Source: Rhodocollybia butyracea
Taxonomy: Eukaryota > Basidiomycota > Agaricomycetes > Agaricales > Omphalotaceae
Reading direction: 5' to 3'
DNA length: 61,651 nucleotides
NCBI GenBank assembly: GCA_015501585.1
Contig: JADNRY010000360.1
Span: 1 to 61,651, forward strand
Shown here: positions 23,770 through 33,705 of the stretch, piece by piece
Layout of the letters: each line of letters begins with the position of its first letter
How positions within the stretch are numbered: position 1 is the first letter of the stretch
Notes under the pieces: model-generated
Database searches by the model: none
What the model was told of the DNA's origin: nothing
The model's input: only the letters and a program-made list of their open reading frames with translations
Position numbers and translations under genes: made by a program

Positions 23770-24793
23770 TGTTATGACTCGATCAATAGTCTCGTCCAAA
23801 CCTTCACAGTACGTAACTCGGCAGTAAAAATGATAAGAGAAATTAATGAGATTATAGAGCAAGCCTTTCCGTTTGTTGAAACCGCTAGGCAAAAAATATA
23901 TACTCAAACAACTAGGCTCAAGTAAAGTTAGTAACTAGTTTGTAATACAAAACTCACAGAAGTTATTATTTGGAGATAGCTCGACAAATAATAATAAGAT
24001 TACCCTCGGAGATGGCTCGACAAGCAGTAATATGAATCAGAACTAATACTCGGAGATGGCTCAACAAGTAGTAGTGAGTGTGGTGTCTAATACTCGGAGA
24101 TAGCTCAACAAGTAATAGGAAGTTGCAACTCGGAGATAGCTCAACAAGTGGCAATTAAAGAAGTATTCACTAGGAGATAGCTCAACAGGTGAATGTTAGT
24201 GGATACAACTTGGAGTTAGCTCAACAAGATGTATAAATGTGTATTGTAGCTTGGAGATAGCTCAACAAGATACAATGAGTTGGTCTGGTGATTCACACAA
24301 GTGATAACAGCAAACAAGTGGGGGTTTGGATTTAAGAAAATAATACGTCTACTGTACATTGGTAAATCTGGCTTCCTTATATACTGTTTAATATGTACTA
24401 GTTAGGAAATGCTGCAGAATGACTAGATTTGAGTCAGAACTGCGGAAATGCTGTGGATCAGTCAGCATGACTGTGGAATGGTGTGCAATGACTGTTACTG
24501 AGTCATTTAAGCGGAACTGCGGATGACTGATGTTGAGTCATTCAGTAGAGTCATGGATGACTGATATTGAGTCATTTAGTGGAACTGGAGTTGACTAATA
24601 ATGAGTCAATACTGTGTGGAAGGGTCTTTGCAGCTTCCATGGTAATGTGCAGCATTATCCAAAGTTGTGTTGAGAAGATAAGTAATGAATGTATGTGATA
24701 GTGTTAAGTGGTAAAATATTAATGATAGTAGTGGTTGTTAATAAATGAAAAAAGAGTGTGTATATGCCTATAGTGTAGAATCGGGTCATAACA
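23770..24793 (+). mobile_element. Solo LTR, 1,024 bp
   Basis: Begins TGTTATGAC and ends GTCATAACA (TG..CA with perfect short inverted ends). Flanked by GTGGG at 23765-23769 and 24794-24798, an exact 5-bp target duplication. No internal retroelement sequence is present, so the LTR is a recombination product. It contains the hairpin array at 23963-24276. Family not assigned. Confidence 0.85.
23963..24276 (+). repeat. Array of eight hairpins with constant loop and covarying arms
   Basis: Eight units share GGAGATAGCTCAACAAG (variants GAGATGGCTC, GAGTTAGCTC). Each core has an inner GAG/CTC stem and is flanked by arms that differ between units yet are complementary within each unit: TTATTATTTG/CAAATAATAA (unit 1, 10 of 10 pairs), ATTAC/GTAAT (unit 2 outer), CTAATACTCG/CAAGTAGTAG (3), CTAATACTCG/CAAGTAATAG (4), TTGCAACTCG/CAAGTGGCAA (5), ATTCAC/GTGAAT (6), ATACAACTTG/CAAGATGTAT (7, 9 of 10) and ATTGTAGCTTG/CAAGATACAAT (8, 10 of 11). 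Spacing is 31-46 bases. Function unknown. Confidence 0.85.
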
Positions 24794-25365
24794 GTGGGAG
24801 CATTAAATGTGTTTGGGGCTGTTGGAACAGTGAGAGCAATGAGTGCAATTGGGTCTGTTGGAGCAGTGAGAGCATTGAGTGCAATTGGTGCTGTCAGAGC
24901 AGTGCGAGCATTGGGTGCAATGGGGGCCATTGGGGCCATTGGGGCTGTTGAGACAGTGAGAACACTGAGTGCAATGGGGGCTGTCAGAGCAGTGAGAGCA
25001 CTGAGTGCAATTGGGGCTGTTGGGGCAGTGAGACTGTGAGAGTATTAAGTGCAATTGGGGCCATCAGAGCAGTGCAAGCATTGAGTACAATTGGGGCTGT
25101 TGGAGCAATTGGGGGAGCAATTGAGGCTGTTGGAGCCATGAATACAACAAGTGCAATTGGGGCTGGTGGAGCTGTTAGAGCAGTGAGTGCAATGGGGGGG
25201 CCATTGGAGCTGTGAGAGCAGTTAGTGAAACTGGGGCTGTGAGAGCAATGAGTCCAATTGGGGCTGTCAGAGTGGTGAGAGCAGTGAGTGCAGTGAGTGC
25301 AATTGGGGTTGTCGGAGCCATGAGAGCAGTGAGAGCAGTGAGTGCAATGGGGGCTGTCAAATTTC
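24794..25365 (+). repeat. 36-bp satellite, block 3 plus-orientation arm
   Basis: Plus-orientation units that end at a head-to-head switch near 25365 and can fold with 25370-25974. Confidence 0.85.
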
Positions 25366-25974
25366 ACTGCTCCAACAGCCCCAAATGCACTCACTGCTTT
25401 TACTGCTCCAACAGCCCCTATTGCACACACTGCCTCTCACAGCTCCAATGGTCCCCATTGCACTCACTGCTCTCATCCAACAGCCCCAATTGCACTCACT
25501 GCTCTCACAGCTCTCACAGTCCCAATTGCTCCAACAGCTCTCATTGCACTCATTGCACTCACTGCTATCATGGCTCTGACAGCACCAATTGCACTCACTG
25601 CTCTCACTACTCTGACAGCCCCCATTACACTCACTGCTTTCACTGCTCCAACAGCCCCCATTGCACTCACTGCTCTCCTGGCTTCAATGGCCCCCATTGC
25701 ACTCACTGATCCGACAGCCCCAATTGCTCAAATGGCCCTCATTGCACTCATTGCACTCACTGCTCTCACCGCTCTGACAGCCCCAATTGCACTCACTGCT
25801 CTCATGGCTCCAATGGCACCGATTGCACTCTTTGCTTTCACTGCTCTGACAGCCCCAATTGCTCTCACTGCTCTGACAGACCCCATTGCACTCACTGCTC
25901 TCACAGCATCGACAGTCCCAATTGCTCCAACGGCCCTCATTGCACTCATTGCACTCACTGCTCACACGGTGACA
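25366..25974 (-). repeat. 36-bp satellite, block 3 inverted arm
   Basis: Same satellite in reverse complement (CACTGCTC, ACAGCCCCAATTGCACTCAC). With the preceding block it makes an imperfect palindrome of about 1.2 kb. Confidence 0.85.
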
Positions 25975-27494
25975 CACCCAATTACGCTGTACGCCAAAAT
26001 TCACGCGAAATGTCATCATTTAAAAGACCCTGTGAAACATGTCACGTCACTACCTAAGGTATGTTATGTATTAGACACTTTGAAGGTCCACTTCAGGTAT
26101 CTAGTATGTAGAAACCCATTTGAAGGGAGATACACTATGTTTTAAGAGGCTACATTACTGTGCAAGGATGCATTGTTGACCCACAGACTCAAAATCAATC
26201 AAATTGATTTACCTAGATTGATTTAGGCTTGCCAGATCTAAAGTCTATTCAATTAATACTACCTACTACAAAAAGTCCTATACATGGATATACAAGAGAG
26301 GATTAAAATAAATGAAGAGAGACAAATGAGGGCAAGCATAATGCAAACCCATATCCGTTTAAAGTAAGAGAATCAAAGCAATGGTGCCCTGGAACGAACC
26401 ACAGAGAGAAAATAGATGATTAGTGATGAATTAGGCGCCGGGGATCAAAGTGGCCCAGCGCCGGCAGTAAACGAAAGGCGGGGCGCGTCCTAGCGACGTG
26501 CCTATAATAAAATTTATTCGGACCAACCTATGGCACGGTCCACATGTATACAAGTACCCGGTAGGACCCAGGAGGAGAAGAGAAAAGGAGAGATGCGGAA
26601 TGGCGCCGCAAACTTGAACCGCGGGACGGACGGACCGCCCGGCGCTTAAAGCGCATCAAAGTCAAACAACTCATCAGGAATCCATTGTTTTTCCCTCCCT
26701 CCGTTACTTATTAAATAAAAGATGTAGAAAAGGTGTAATATAGGTAGAGGACCCATGAGACAATGATATAGAGCCCTGGGGACAGTGTAGGAACCAGGAG
26801 AACACTTATAAGCTCAGTTATGGCTAACAAGGGCAACATGAGATTCATCTTCTTGGCTCTTGGCAAGCCAAGAGAGTCTTACCAACCCATGGTACCTTAA
26901 TTAAGAAAATTTCAAGGACCCAGGAGTATCAAAAGGCAAGGAAATGAAGAGAAAAGCATTCTTTCTTACCCCCACCAGGTGTAGCAGCTCCTTATCAGGC
27001 TACTACTAAAAGATTGAATTGATATAAAGACTGGGAATTACAGAGAGAAATTGACAAGCAATTGAACTTGAATAAAGAAGCAGAAAGAGATTCAGTGTGA
27101 ACTTAGTGCAGAGAAGTTAAGACAAAGACTTAGAAAGGACTTTGAATATTATTTTCAAACCACAGTTAGGCTGCAGTCAGAGCTCTGTCTGAGTTATAGG
27201 GACACCCTCTGGTCAGTTGTGACTTGTGTTAATTTGTGATTTTACCAAGGGACTTAGGAATAGTATTTGTTTGACAGCTCAGAGCTTGGGGATCAGCTTA
27301 AATAAGTCTGTACTTTGAAAGGGAAGGCACTTAGTGAAATAACACTCAGTGTAGCAAGGAAGCACTTGAATAGATTGAAGTTTTAAATAAATATTATTTG
27401 GCTGAACTAAAAACCCAAACTGAGTAATAAGTTGTGTGTGTTTGGTGTGGTTGTGTAAGCCATTTCTAAGTTCACCCCAGTTTAGACCTCTCAT
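25975..27494. mobile_element. Insertion of unknown type within the satellite
   Basis: About 1.5 kb of non-satellite sequence between two inverted-orientation satellite blocks. The left edge reads TGACACACCCAATTACG, which resembles an LTR start, but I could not find a matching end or target duplication. A GC-rich part lies at about 26410-26680 and an AT-rich part follows. Near 26960-27080 a reading with many Lys/Glu codons but with stops suggests old coding sequence. No gene is supported. Confidence 0.4.
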
Positions 27495-28416
27495 CGGCTC
27501 CAACAGCCCCAATTGCACTCACTGTTCTCACTGCTCCAATGGCCCCAATTGCTCCAACGGCCCTTATTGCACTCACTGCTCTCACGGGCCGGGAGTCAGG
27601 GCTCCGACAGCTCCAATTGCACTCACTGCTCTGAGCAGTGAGTGCAATGAGTGCAATGAGGGCCGTTGGAGCAATTGGGACTGTTGGGGCCATTGGAGCT
27701 GTGAGAGCAGTGAGTGCAATTGGGGCTGTCAGAGCAATGAAAGCAGTGAGTGCAAAGGGGGCTGTTGCAGCAGTGAGAGCAGTGAGTACAATTGGGGCTG
27801 TCGGAGCTGTGAGAGCAGTGAGTGCAATGAGTGCAATGAGGGCTGTTGGAGCAATTGGGACTGTCGATGCTGTGAGAGCAGTGAGTGCAATGGGGTCTGT
27901 CGGAGCAGTGAGAGCAATTGGGGCTGTCAGAGCAGTGAAAGCAGTGAGTGCAATGGGGGCCATCCGAGCCATGAGCACAGTGAGTGCAATTGGGGCTGTC
28001 GGAGCAGTGAGAGCAGTGAGTGAAATGAGTGCAATGAGGGCCATTTGAGCAATTGGTGCTGTTGGATCAGTGAGTGCAATGGGGGCCATTGGAATGAGTG
28101 CAATGAGGGCTGTTGGAGCAATTGGGACTGTCAAAGCTGCAAGAGCAGTGAGAGCAATTGGGGCTGTCAGAGCAGTGAAAGCAGTGAGTGCAATGGGGGC
28201 CATTGGAGCCATGAGAGCAGTGAGTGCAATTGGGGCTGTTGGAGCAGTGAGAGCAGTGAGTGTAATGAGTGCAATGAGGGCCATTTGAGCAATTGGAGCT
28301 GTTGGATCAGTGAGTGCAATGGGGGCCATTGGAGCCAGGAGAGCAGTGAGTTCAATGAGGGCTATTTGAGAAATTGGGGCTGTTGGATCACTGAGTGCAA
28401 TGGGGGCCATTGGAGC
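27495..28416 (+). repeat. 36-bp satellite, block 4, with orientation switch near 27636
   Basis: 27495-27635 is in inverted orientation and 27640-28416 in plus orientation; the switch is a perfect palindrome CACTGCTCTGAGCAGTG. Confidence 0.85.
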
Positions 28417-28966
28417 TAGAGATGGGCACAAATGAGGCATGAGTAAGAAATGTACTCAAATATATTCTCATTCTCCATTCAAATATGAATGCCCCTACTA
28501 CCATGAATGTGCATTCCTGGTAGTAGGTCATTTGAATGCAAAAATGGGCCACCGGCGGACCCATATTTGTCACTTACATTCACGAATATTTGTGAATATT
28601 CTCCAAAATATATGGTTGTGCGGAGGCCTGTTATACAGCTCCGCTGAATTATAATAACTATTACTACCTACATATACCAATCGCGGCAATCACTTAACAA
28701 TTCTGCACACTATAAGGATGTGTGGCGGCCTTGTACAAGGTCCCACAACAATACTTACAGTAATAAATATTGTAATACAAGTACAGTAAAACTATTATCT
28801 ACGTGACTTACCTGGGGAGGAATGGGTATTGAAACACTGCTTCCATGAATGAGCATTTGGGTTGGCAAGTCATTCCAGTGCAAATATGGACTTTTTAGGC
28901 TCCATATTTGCACCATGAATGGCGAATGCATTTGAATGGGCATTTGTGTCCATCTCTAATTGGAGC
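28409..28966. mobile_element. hAT-type MITE (28417-28958) with 8-bp target duplications
   Basis: The element is 542 bp and starts TAGAGATGGGCACAAATG; its right end is the reverse complement of TAGAGATGGACACAAATG. ATTGGAGC stands directly on both sides (28409-28416 and 28959-28966). TAG-rich ends and 8-bp duplications are hAT hallmarks. No coding capacity. Confidence 0.85.
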
Positions 28967-29757
28967 CAGGAGAGCAGTGAGTGCAATGGGGGCTGTTGGA
29001 GCTGTGAAAGCAGTGAGTGTCATGGGGCTGTCAGAGCAGTGAGAGCAGTGAGTGCAATTGGTGCTGTCAGAGCCGTGATAGCAGTGAGTGCAATGAGTGC
29101 AATGGAGCTGTTGGAGCAATTGGGACTGTGAGAGCTGTGAGAGCAGTGAGTGCAATGGGGTCTGTCGGAGCAGTGAGTGCAATTGGGCTGTGAGAGCAGT
29201 GAGAGCAGTGAGTGCAATGGGACCATTGGAGCTGTGAGAGCAGTGTGTGCAATAGGGGCTGTTGGAGCAGTGAAAGCAGTGAGTGCAATTGGGGCTGTCA
29301 GAGCAGTGAGAGCAGTGAGTGCAATTGGTGCTGTCAGAGCCGTGATAGCAGTGAGTGCAATGAGTGCAATGGGAGCTGTTGGAGCAATTGGGACTGTGAG
29401 AGCTGTGAGAGCAGTGAGTGCAATGGGGTCTGTCGGAGCAGTGAGTGCAATTGGGGCTGTGAGAGCAGTGAGAGCAGTGAGTGCAATGGGGACCATTGGA
29501 GCTGTGAGAGCAGTGTGTGCAATAGGGGCTGTTGGAGCAGTGAAAGCAGTGAGTGCAATTGGGGCTGTCAGAGCAGTGAGAGCAGTGAGTGCAATGGGGA
29601 CCATTGGAGCTGTGAGAGCAGTGTGTGCAATAGGGGCTGTCGGAGCGGTGAAAGCAGTGAGTGCAATTGGGGCTGTCAGAGCAGTGAGAGCAGTGAGTGC
29701 AATGAGGACCATTGGAGCTGTGAGAGCAGTGAGTGCAATAGGGGCTGTTGGAGCAGG
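28967..29757 (+). repeat. 36-bp satellite, block 5 plus-orientation arm
   Basis: Contains a higher-order repeat: segments beginning 'gtgcaatggggaccattg' recur at about 29480 and 29590 (close variants at 29210 and 29700), so longer units were duplicated recently. Confidence 0.85.
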
Positions 29758-30140
29758 AAAGCCGACAGCCCCAATTGCACTCACTGCACTCACTGCTCCC
29801 ACTGCTCCAACAGCCCCAATTGGACTCACTGCTCTCACAGCCCCAGTTTCACTAACTGCTCTCACAGCTCAGCCCCAATTGCTCCAACGGCCCTCATTGC
29901 ACTCATTGCACTCACTGCTCTCATTGCTCTGAAAGCCCCACTGCTCTCACAGCCCCAATTGCTCCAACGGCCCTCATTGCACTCATTGCACTCACTGCTT
30001 TCATTGCTCTGAAAGCCCCAATTGCACTCGCTGCTCTCACTGCTCCAATGGCCCCAATTGCTCCAACGGCCCTCATTGCACCCACTGCTCTCATGGGCCA
30101 GGAGTCGCAGCTCCGACAATTCCAATTGCACTCACTGCTC
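29758..30140 (-). repeat. 36-bp satellite, block 5 inverted arm
   Basis: Orientation switches at about 29757-29767 ('gagcaggaaagccgac'). The inverted arm folds onto the preceding block. Confidence 0.85.
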
Positions 30141-30407
30141 CATCAGGAAAAGGCATATGAACTCAAGGCAACTTGAGCAAAGGTTGAACCATTTGCATGG
30201 CTCAAGTCAACTTATGCTTACTTGGGCCAACTTAGGCCAACTTGGGAGCAACTTCATAAACTTGTGATTGGTGAGGTTTGTGAGGTTGTTCCAAGTTGCC
30301 TCCAAGTTAACTCAAGTCAGCTCAAGTCAGCTTACGTTGACTTAAGCCAAACAAAATGGTTCAACCTTTGCTCAAGTTGCCTTGAGTTCATATGCCTTTT
30401 CCTGATG
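30141..30407. mobile_element. Foldback MITE, 267 bp, ends CATCAGGAAAAGG
   Basis: The outer ~55 bases are an almost perfect inverted repeat (CATCAGGAAAAGGCATATGA ... AACCATTT and its complement). Flanks CTCACTGCTC and CTCACTCCTC match 9 of 10 but lie in satellite. The centre has 'caagtcagctcaagtcagct' direct repeats. It shares its first 12 bases with the element at 55260-55629. Confidence 0.8.
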
Positions 30408-31384
30408 TCTCACTCCTCTGACAGCCCAAATTGCACTCACTGCACTCATTGCTCCAACAGCCTCAATTGCACTCACTGCTCCCATAGCTCCAACAGCCCC
30501 AATTGCTCCAATGACCACCATTTTGCTCAATGCTCTCACTGCTCCAACAGCCCAAATTGCTTCAACATCCCCCATTGCGCTACATCCCCAAGTCTTCTGA
30601 CTGTACTGTTCTGCTGGCCTCTACTTGCCTTAATTTTTCTACGTTTTCCTTTGCATTTATTCCAGTCATCCCATCTAATTTTCCTAAGTTTTCCTTTCCA
30701 ATATCCCAAATGTTATCTTTCTAATTCACTAAGTTTTCACCTTTGATATCTATTGCACTTTTCCCCCTTTAAACCTTTTGTAAACCTCACTTTCCTTTGC
30801 TTCGCCTCATGATTCCTTTTATTTGGAAAACTTTCATATTTCTCAATTTCATTTGTTTTTCCTATCTTTACCAAAGGTTGTTCACTCAAAATCAATTATT
30901 ATCATGCCACTATGTGACTCCTTTGTCACATTTAATTTTCCTAAGTCTTTAACTTGTTCATGTGGATTATCTTGTACTTAGGGAATACTTTCTTTAAATT
31001 GTTTTCCACTAGTTTGACCCTTGTTTTTCCACTATTCTGTCTAATTTCACCTTAAACATTTCCTAAGATATCCACCTTATGCTTACAATTTTAAAATCTT
31101 ATTGAATACTCCAATTCCCCCTGCTTTTCATAAGTTATTCCTTTGAATTATCATTGTTTGCCCTTTCTTATTTAAAACAAATGAGAAAAATCAGTTCCCT
31201 AAGTGTTTCCTAAAGATTTCATTTGTAACACAACTAACAATAATCATATGCAATGAACCAATTTCCCTAAGTGTTTACCACACAATGTTTTCCTCTAAAA
31301 CTACTTCACTTATTGATTGATCCATCATTTTTTGACAGTTTTTTGATATATAAATTACCTAAGTTAGGCTAACTTAGGGAACTT
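30408..31384 (-). repeat. Right terminal inverted repeat
   Basis: Reverse complement of 19526-20490. Its inner edge coincides with the foldback MITE at 30141-30407. Confidence 0.85.
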
Positions 31385-31392
31385 TGCATGCA
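31385..31392. repeat. Target-site duplication of the large element, right
   Basis: TGCATGCA, exact copy of 19518-19525. Confidence 0.75.
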
Positions 31393-31760
31393 GTGAAGAC
31401 AGTTTTTCTGCTAATCTGGCCATTAGCGTCGATATCTGGAATTGGAAAGCGAATTAGCTGAACAGTTGATTACAAGGTATGACAACTAGGAAAAACACAC
31501 ACGCGTTCGGCTTCACCAGAGCCAATATACACGTTTTTCAGCACTTCTAATTATGTCCTGAGTAGGTTAAGTGGCAAGAAGTGAAGAGCTTAAGGGCAGC
31601 TTGAACATACCAGTAGCATTGAATAAAACCCGCTGGGTTGTGAAAGAACACATATTGTATCTGCTGGGACTGGCTGGTTTTGCTTGAGCTCGGTCGTTAG
31701 GTCATACAATACAGGCATGCATTTTTGAGTAGAATAGTGAACCAGCCGCCCTTGAGCCGT
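31393..31760 (-). pseudogene. PGS1: PGS1 relic, N-terminal part
   Basis: Reads ADTICVLSQPSGFYSMLL up to 31611. A clean 53-base intron (GTATGT...CTCAG, 31610-31558) follows, then DIIRSAEKRVY and IGSGEAE (a few residues are missing between), a second probable intron ending TTCCAG, and ISTLMARLAEKLSSLHA, which runs into the 8-bp target duplication. Joined over the element it continues into LYLQLDLNRLTRPGPS at about 19500, with a small indel at the join. Family members place a glycerophosphotransferase domain of PLD type here. The start codon was not located; a 315-bp MITE sits just upstream. Confidence 0.8.
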
Positions 31761-31789
31761 CCTACATGAGCACTAGCCATAAGCAAGTG

Positions 31790-32114
31790 TTGAACCCCAG
31801 TAAAAAGCTGCACTGGGTTGATCTGTGCTTTTATATTGAAAAGTGGCCGATTTCTGGGCAGCAGCTGTGAAGCGGTTGAGCTCTGTTAATCTCGGTCTAT
31901 CTCAGCCTATCTCAGCTCTGCACAGTGTTGGGCTGATGCCCATTTCATTCAATTACGGCTTTCAATACATAAGCTCAGCATGAGTTTTCACTTCCACGCT
32001 GGGCAGGGCCGAGACTGGCTGAGGTTGGCTGGATTTATATGTTGACCCAGAAATCAGCCACTTTTCAATATAAAAGCACAGACAAACCCAGTGCAACTTC
32101 TCACTGGGGTTGAA
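31790..32114. mobile_element. MITE of 315 bp (31795-32109) with TTGAA duplication
   Basis: Left arm CCCCAGTAAAAAGCTGCACT and right arm form inverted repeats of about 70 bases with few mismatches, both containing TTTTATATTGAAAAGTGGC inward. TTGAA flanks it at 31790-31794 and 32110-32114. The right flank carries a TTGAACA/TTGA microrepeat, so the duplication could be partly chance. No coding capacity. Confidence 0.75.
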
Positions 32115-33285
32115 CATTGAACATTGAACATTGACGCGTTGAACATTGAACAACGAACAACAGGCAGGAGCATTGATGAAGGCGTGAAAGCGTCAAAACT
32201 TTGAATGTTTTAGCGCTCAAATCGAGTGCGGTATGTCGTGCCGGGTTGCCCGGAGGAGCACATCTCTCATATCCTGAATCGATTGGCCTAAGATCTCAGA
32301 TCTCAAGCTCTCGAGTGAGGGTTTATTTTTACTGCATTCGGCCATACTGAAAGTGCTGAACTTTGTCAAAGCTACGGGGGCCAGCAGGCAAGATTACCTT
32401 ACTTTGGATTGCTATGTCACTCAAGGGTTACGTTGAAATTGAAAGATTGAACATTGACTAGTGACTAGTCAGAAGGAAATCGTGAAGGAGTCCATGATGA
32501 TGTAGTAGCCTTCGTGCCCTCCACACTCACTGGGCAACAAGTCTCGATCCGATGCATATCATACATGTGCATGAACGGCAAGCAAAACCCACCCACAACA
32601 AACCTGGGCGCTCCGAAAGCTGCCAGGCCTTCAGGCCCAGGACTTGCCACCTGGAACGGATACGGTCTCCCCATCTCTCTGTCATCCCATTTGGCACGTA
32701 ACTGTTCACTCCCCTTCATTGTCTTTCCATGAGCACCCACCCATCCGCTTCGACCTCAAGCTCCGTCTCCAACCTCGCCGTATTCTCCTTGCACTGCTGT
32801 AAACGCTACCATGATTGGGCGAAACATGCCAAGATTGTTGACCTATGTCTTTGACTCGCCTGTGTATCTGAACCGGTGAGCAACCCTGTTTCTAGGAGTC
32901 TATCACAGCTGAGCGAGCTCGATGAAAATGTTGTTCGAGCTCGTCTTCACCAGTTCCTTGAAATATATGGGCCCAGTATGCAATCCTTACTCCCAGCCTT
33001 GGAATATTCAGATCGAGAGTTGCCGATCAAGTTTCCCCTTCCAGGTCGAGACAGTCATCCCAGAAAGCTCCCTCATGAAATCTCCGGATGATTTGAGTAC
33101 TCGTTCCCTCGTGGTCTTATTCATATCCAGGCCCGGAATATTGACCTTGCAGTCAGACTGTGCACAATAAAATTCGCGTATTTCAGCTTGCCCTGAGAGC
33201 AAGGTAGGTCAAGGAGATGCAAAAGATGTATGATTTACTTATTTTTTTTTTGGAATTGACGAAGTTCGGTTTTTGAGTCCCAAGA
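32115..33285. other. No supported gene
   Basis: Starts with about ten TTGAACA-like short repeats (32111-32155). At 32860-33175 a GTGAGC...ACAG intron-like stretch is followed by an 82-codon open frame (FELVFTSSLKYMGP) that could be a last exon of an unrecognised gene; evidence is weak. Confidence 0.35.
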
Positions 33286-33540
33286 TTATATGACAACCTC
33301 ATCCTTCGTCCCATGCGCCAAGATGGCATATTTGTCAAAAGGGATCCCAGCGGTACCACCATTCAAGCGTCGATCTGGAGGTGAACTGCGGAAAGTAACA
33401 ATCCTGTTATTTTCCAATGTGACTTCTTGAATTGGCTGTTGATCAATGGTCATCCAACTGCAATACTTTGAATAGAAGGACACACGAGAGGAATTGTGGT
33501 ACAGAAGGAGTAAACTGAAGATGATGAGACGGAGAATGGT
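33286..33540 (-). CDS. Unrecognised open frame, possible 3' exon
   Basis: A continuous frame ends IPFDKYAILAHGTKDEVVI and contains YCSWMTIDQQPIQEVTLENN. Upstream it becomes hydrophobic (LRLIIFSLLLLYHN). The amino-acid composition looks like real coding sequence, but I cannot name the family and no start is evident. It lies 166 bases beyond the end of the carbonic anhydrase gene on the same strand. Confidence 0.35.
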   Translation of the reverse strand, partial: TILRLIIFSLLLLYHNSSRVSFYSKYCSWMTIDQQPIQEVTLENNRIVTFRSSPPDRRLNGGTAGIPFDKYAILAHGTKDEVVI

Positions 33541-33705
33541 TCAGTACACAACTCGCTCTTTACCTGACTTGCCTGTTCTTTGAGTACCACTAGCAAGGGG
33601 AAACTACTTCACTGCCAATACGTATATGGTACTCGTGGAAACGCAACAATTGAAAATTCCTACATTTTGTTTTTGGACTACTAAAGCTGCCAGATTACTT
33701 TCGGC

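Larger units (their letters stand above)
19526..31384. mobile_element. 11.86-kb element with ~970-bp terminal inverted repeats, inserted in PGS1
   Basis: Both ends begin AAGTTCCCTAAGTTAGCC reading inward, and the two ends match as inverted repeats for about 970 bases (19526-20490 against 31384-30408). An 8-bp duplication TGCATGCA flanks it. The interior is mainly a ~36-bp satellite in alternating orientation plus nested insertions; no transposase or other real gene was found, so it looks non-autonomous. 8-bp duplications are made by hAT, P and KDZ-type elements, among others, but the terminal bases do not identify the superfamily. It split PGS1 between 19517 and 31393. Confidence 0.85.

Noticed and set aside
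23963..24276. Repeat-spacer look of a CRISPR array
   Set aside because: The genome is eukaryotic, the 'spacers' are palindromic arms of neighbouring hairpins, and no cas gene is present.
26580..26670. tRNA-like GC-rich stretch with a B-box-like GGTTCAAG on the minus strand
   Set aside because: It cannot be folded into a cloverleaf by eye; no acceptor stem or anticodon loop is evident.
25975..27494. Full LTR insertion starting TGACACACCC
   Set aside because: No matching inverted end and no target duplication; left as insertion of unknown type.
27472..28440. A 322-codon open frame (Ala/Leu/Thr/Pro-rich) and many similar ones at 20196-20771, 23137-23907, 25342-26145, 29020-29865
   Set aside because: They are satellite read-through; the opposite strand and other frames are equally open, and there are no introns, domains or start context.
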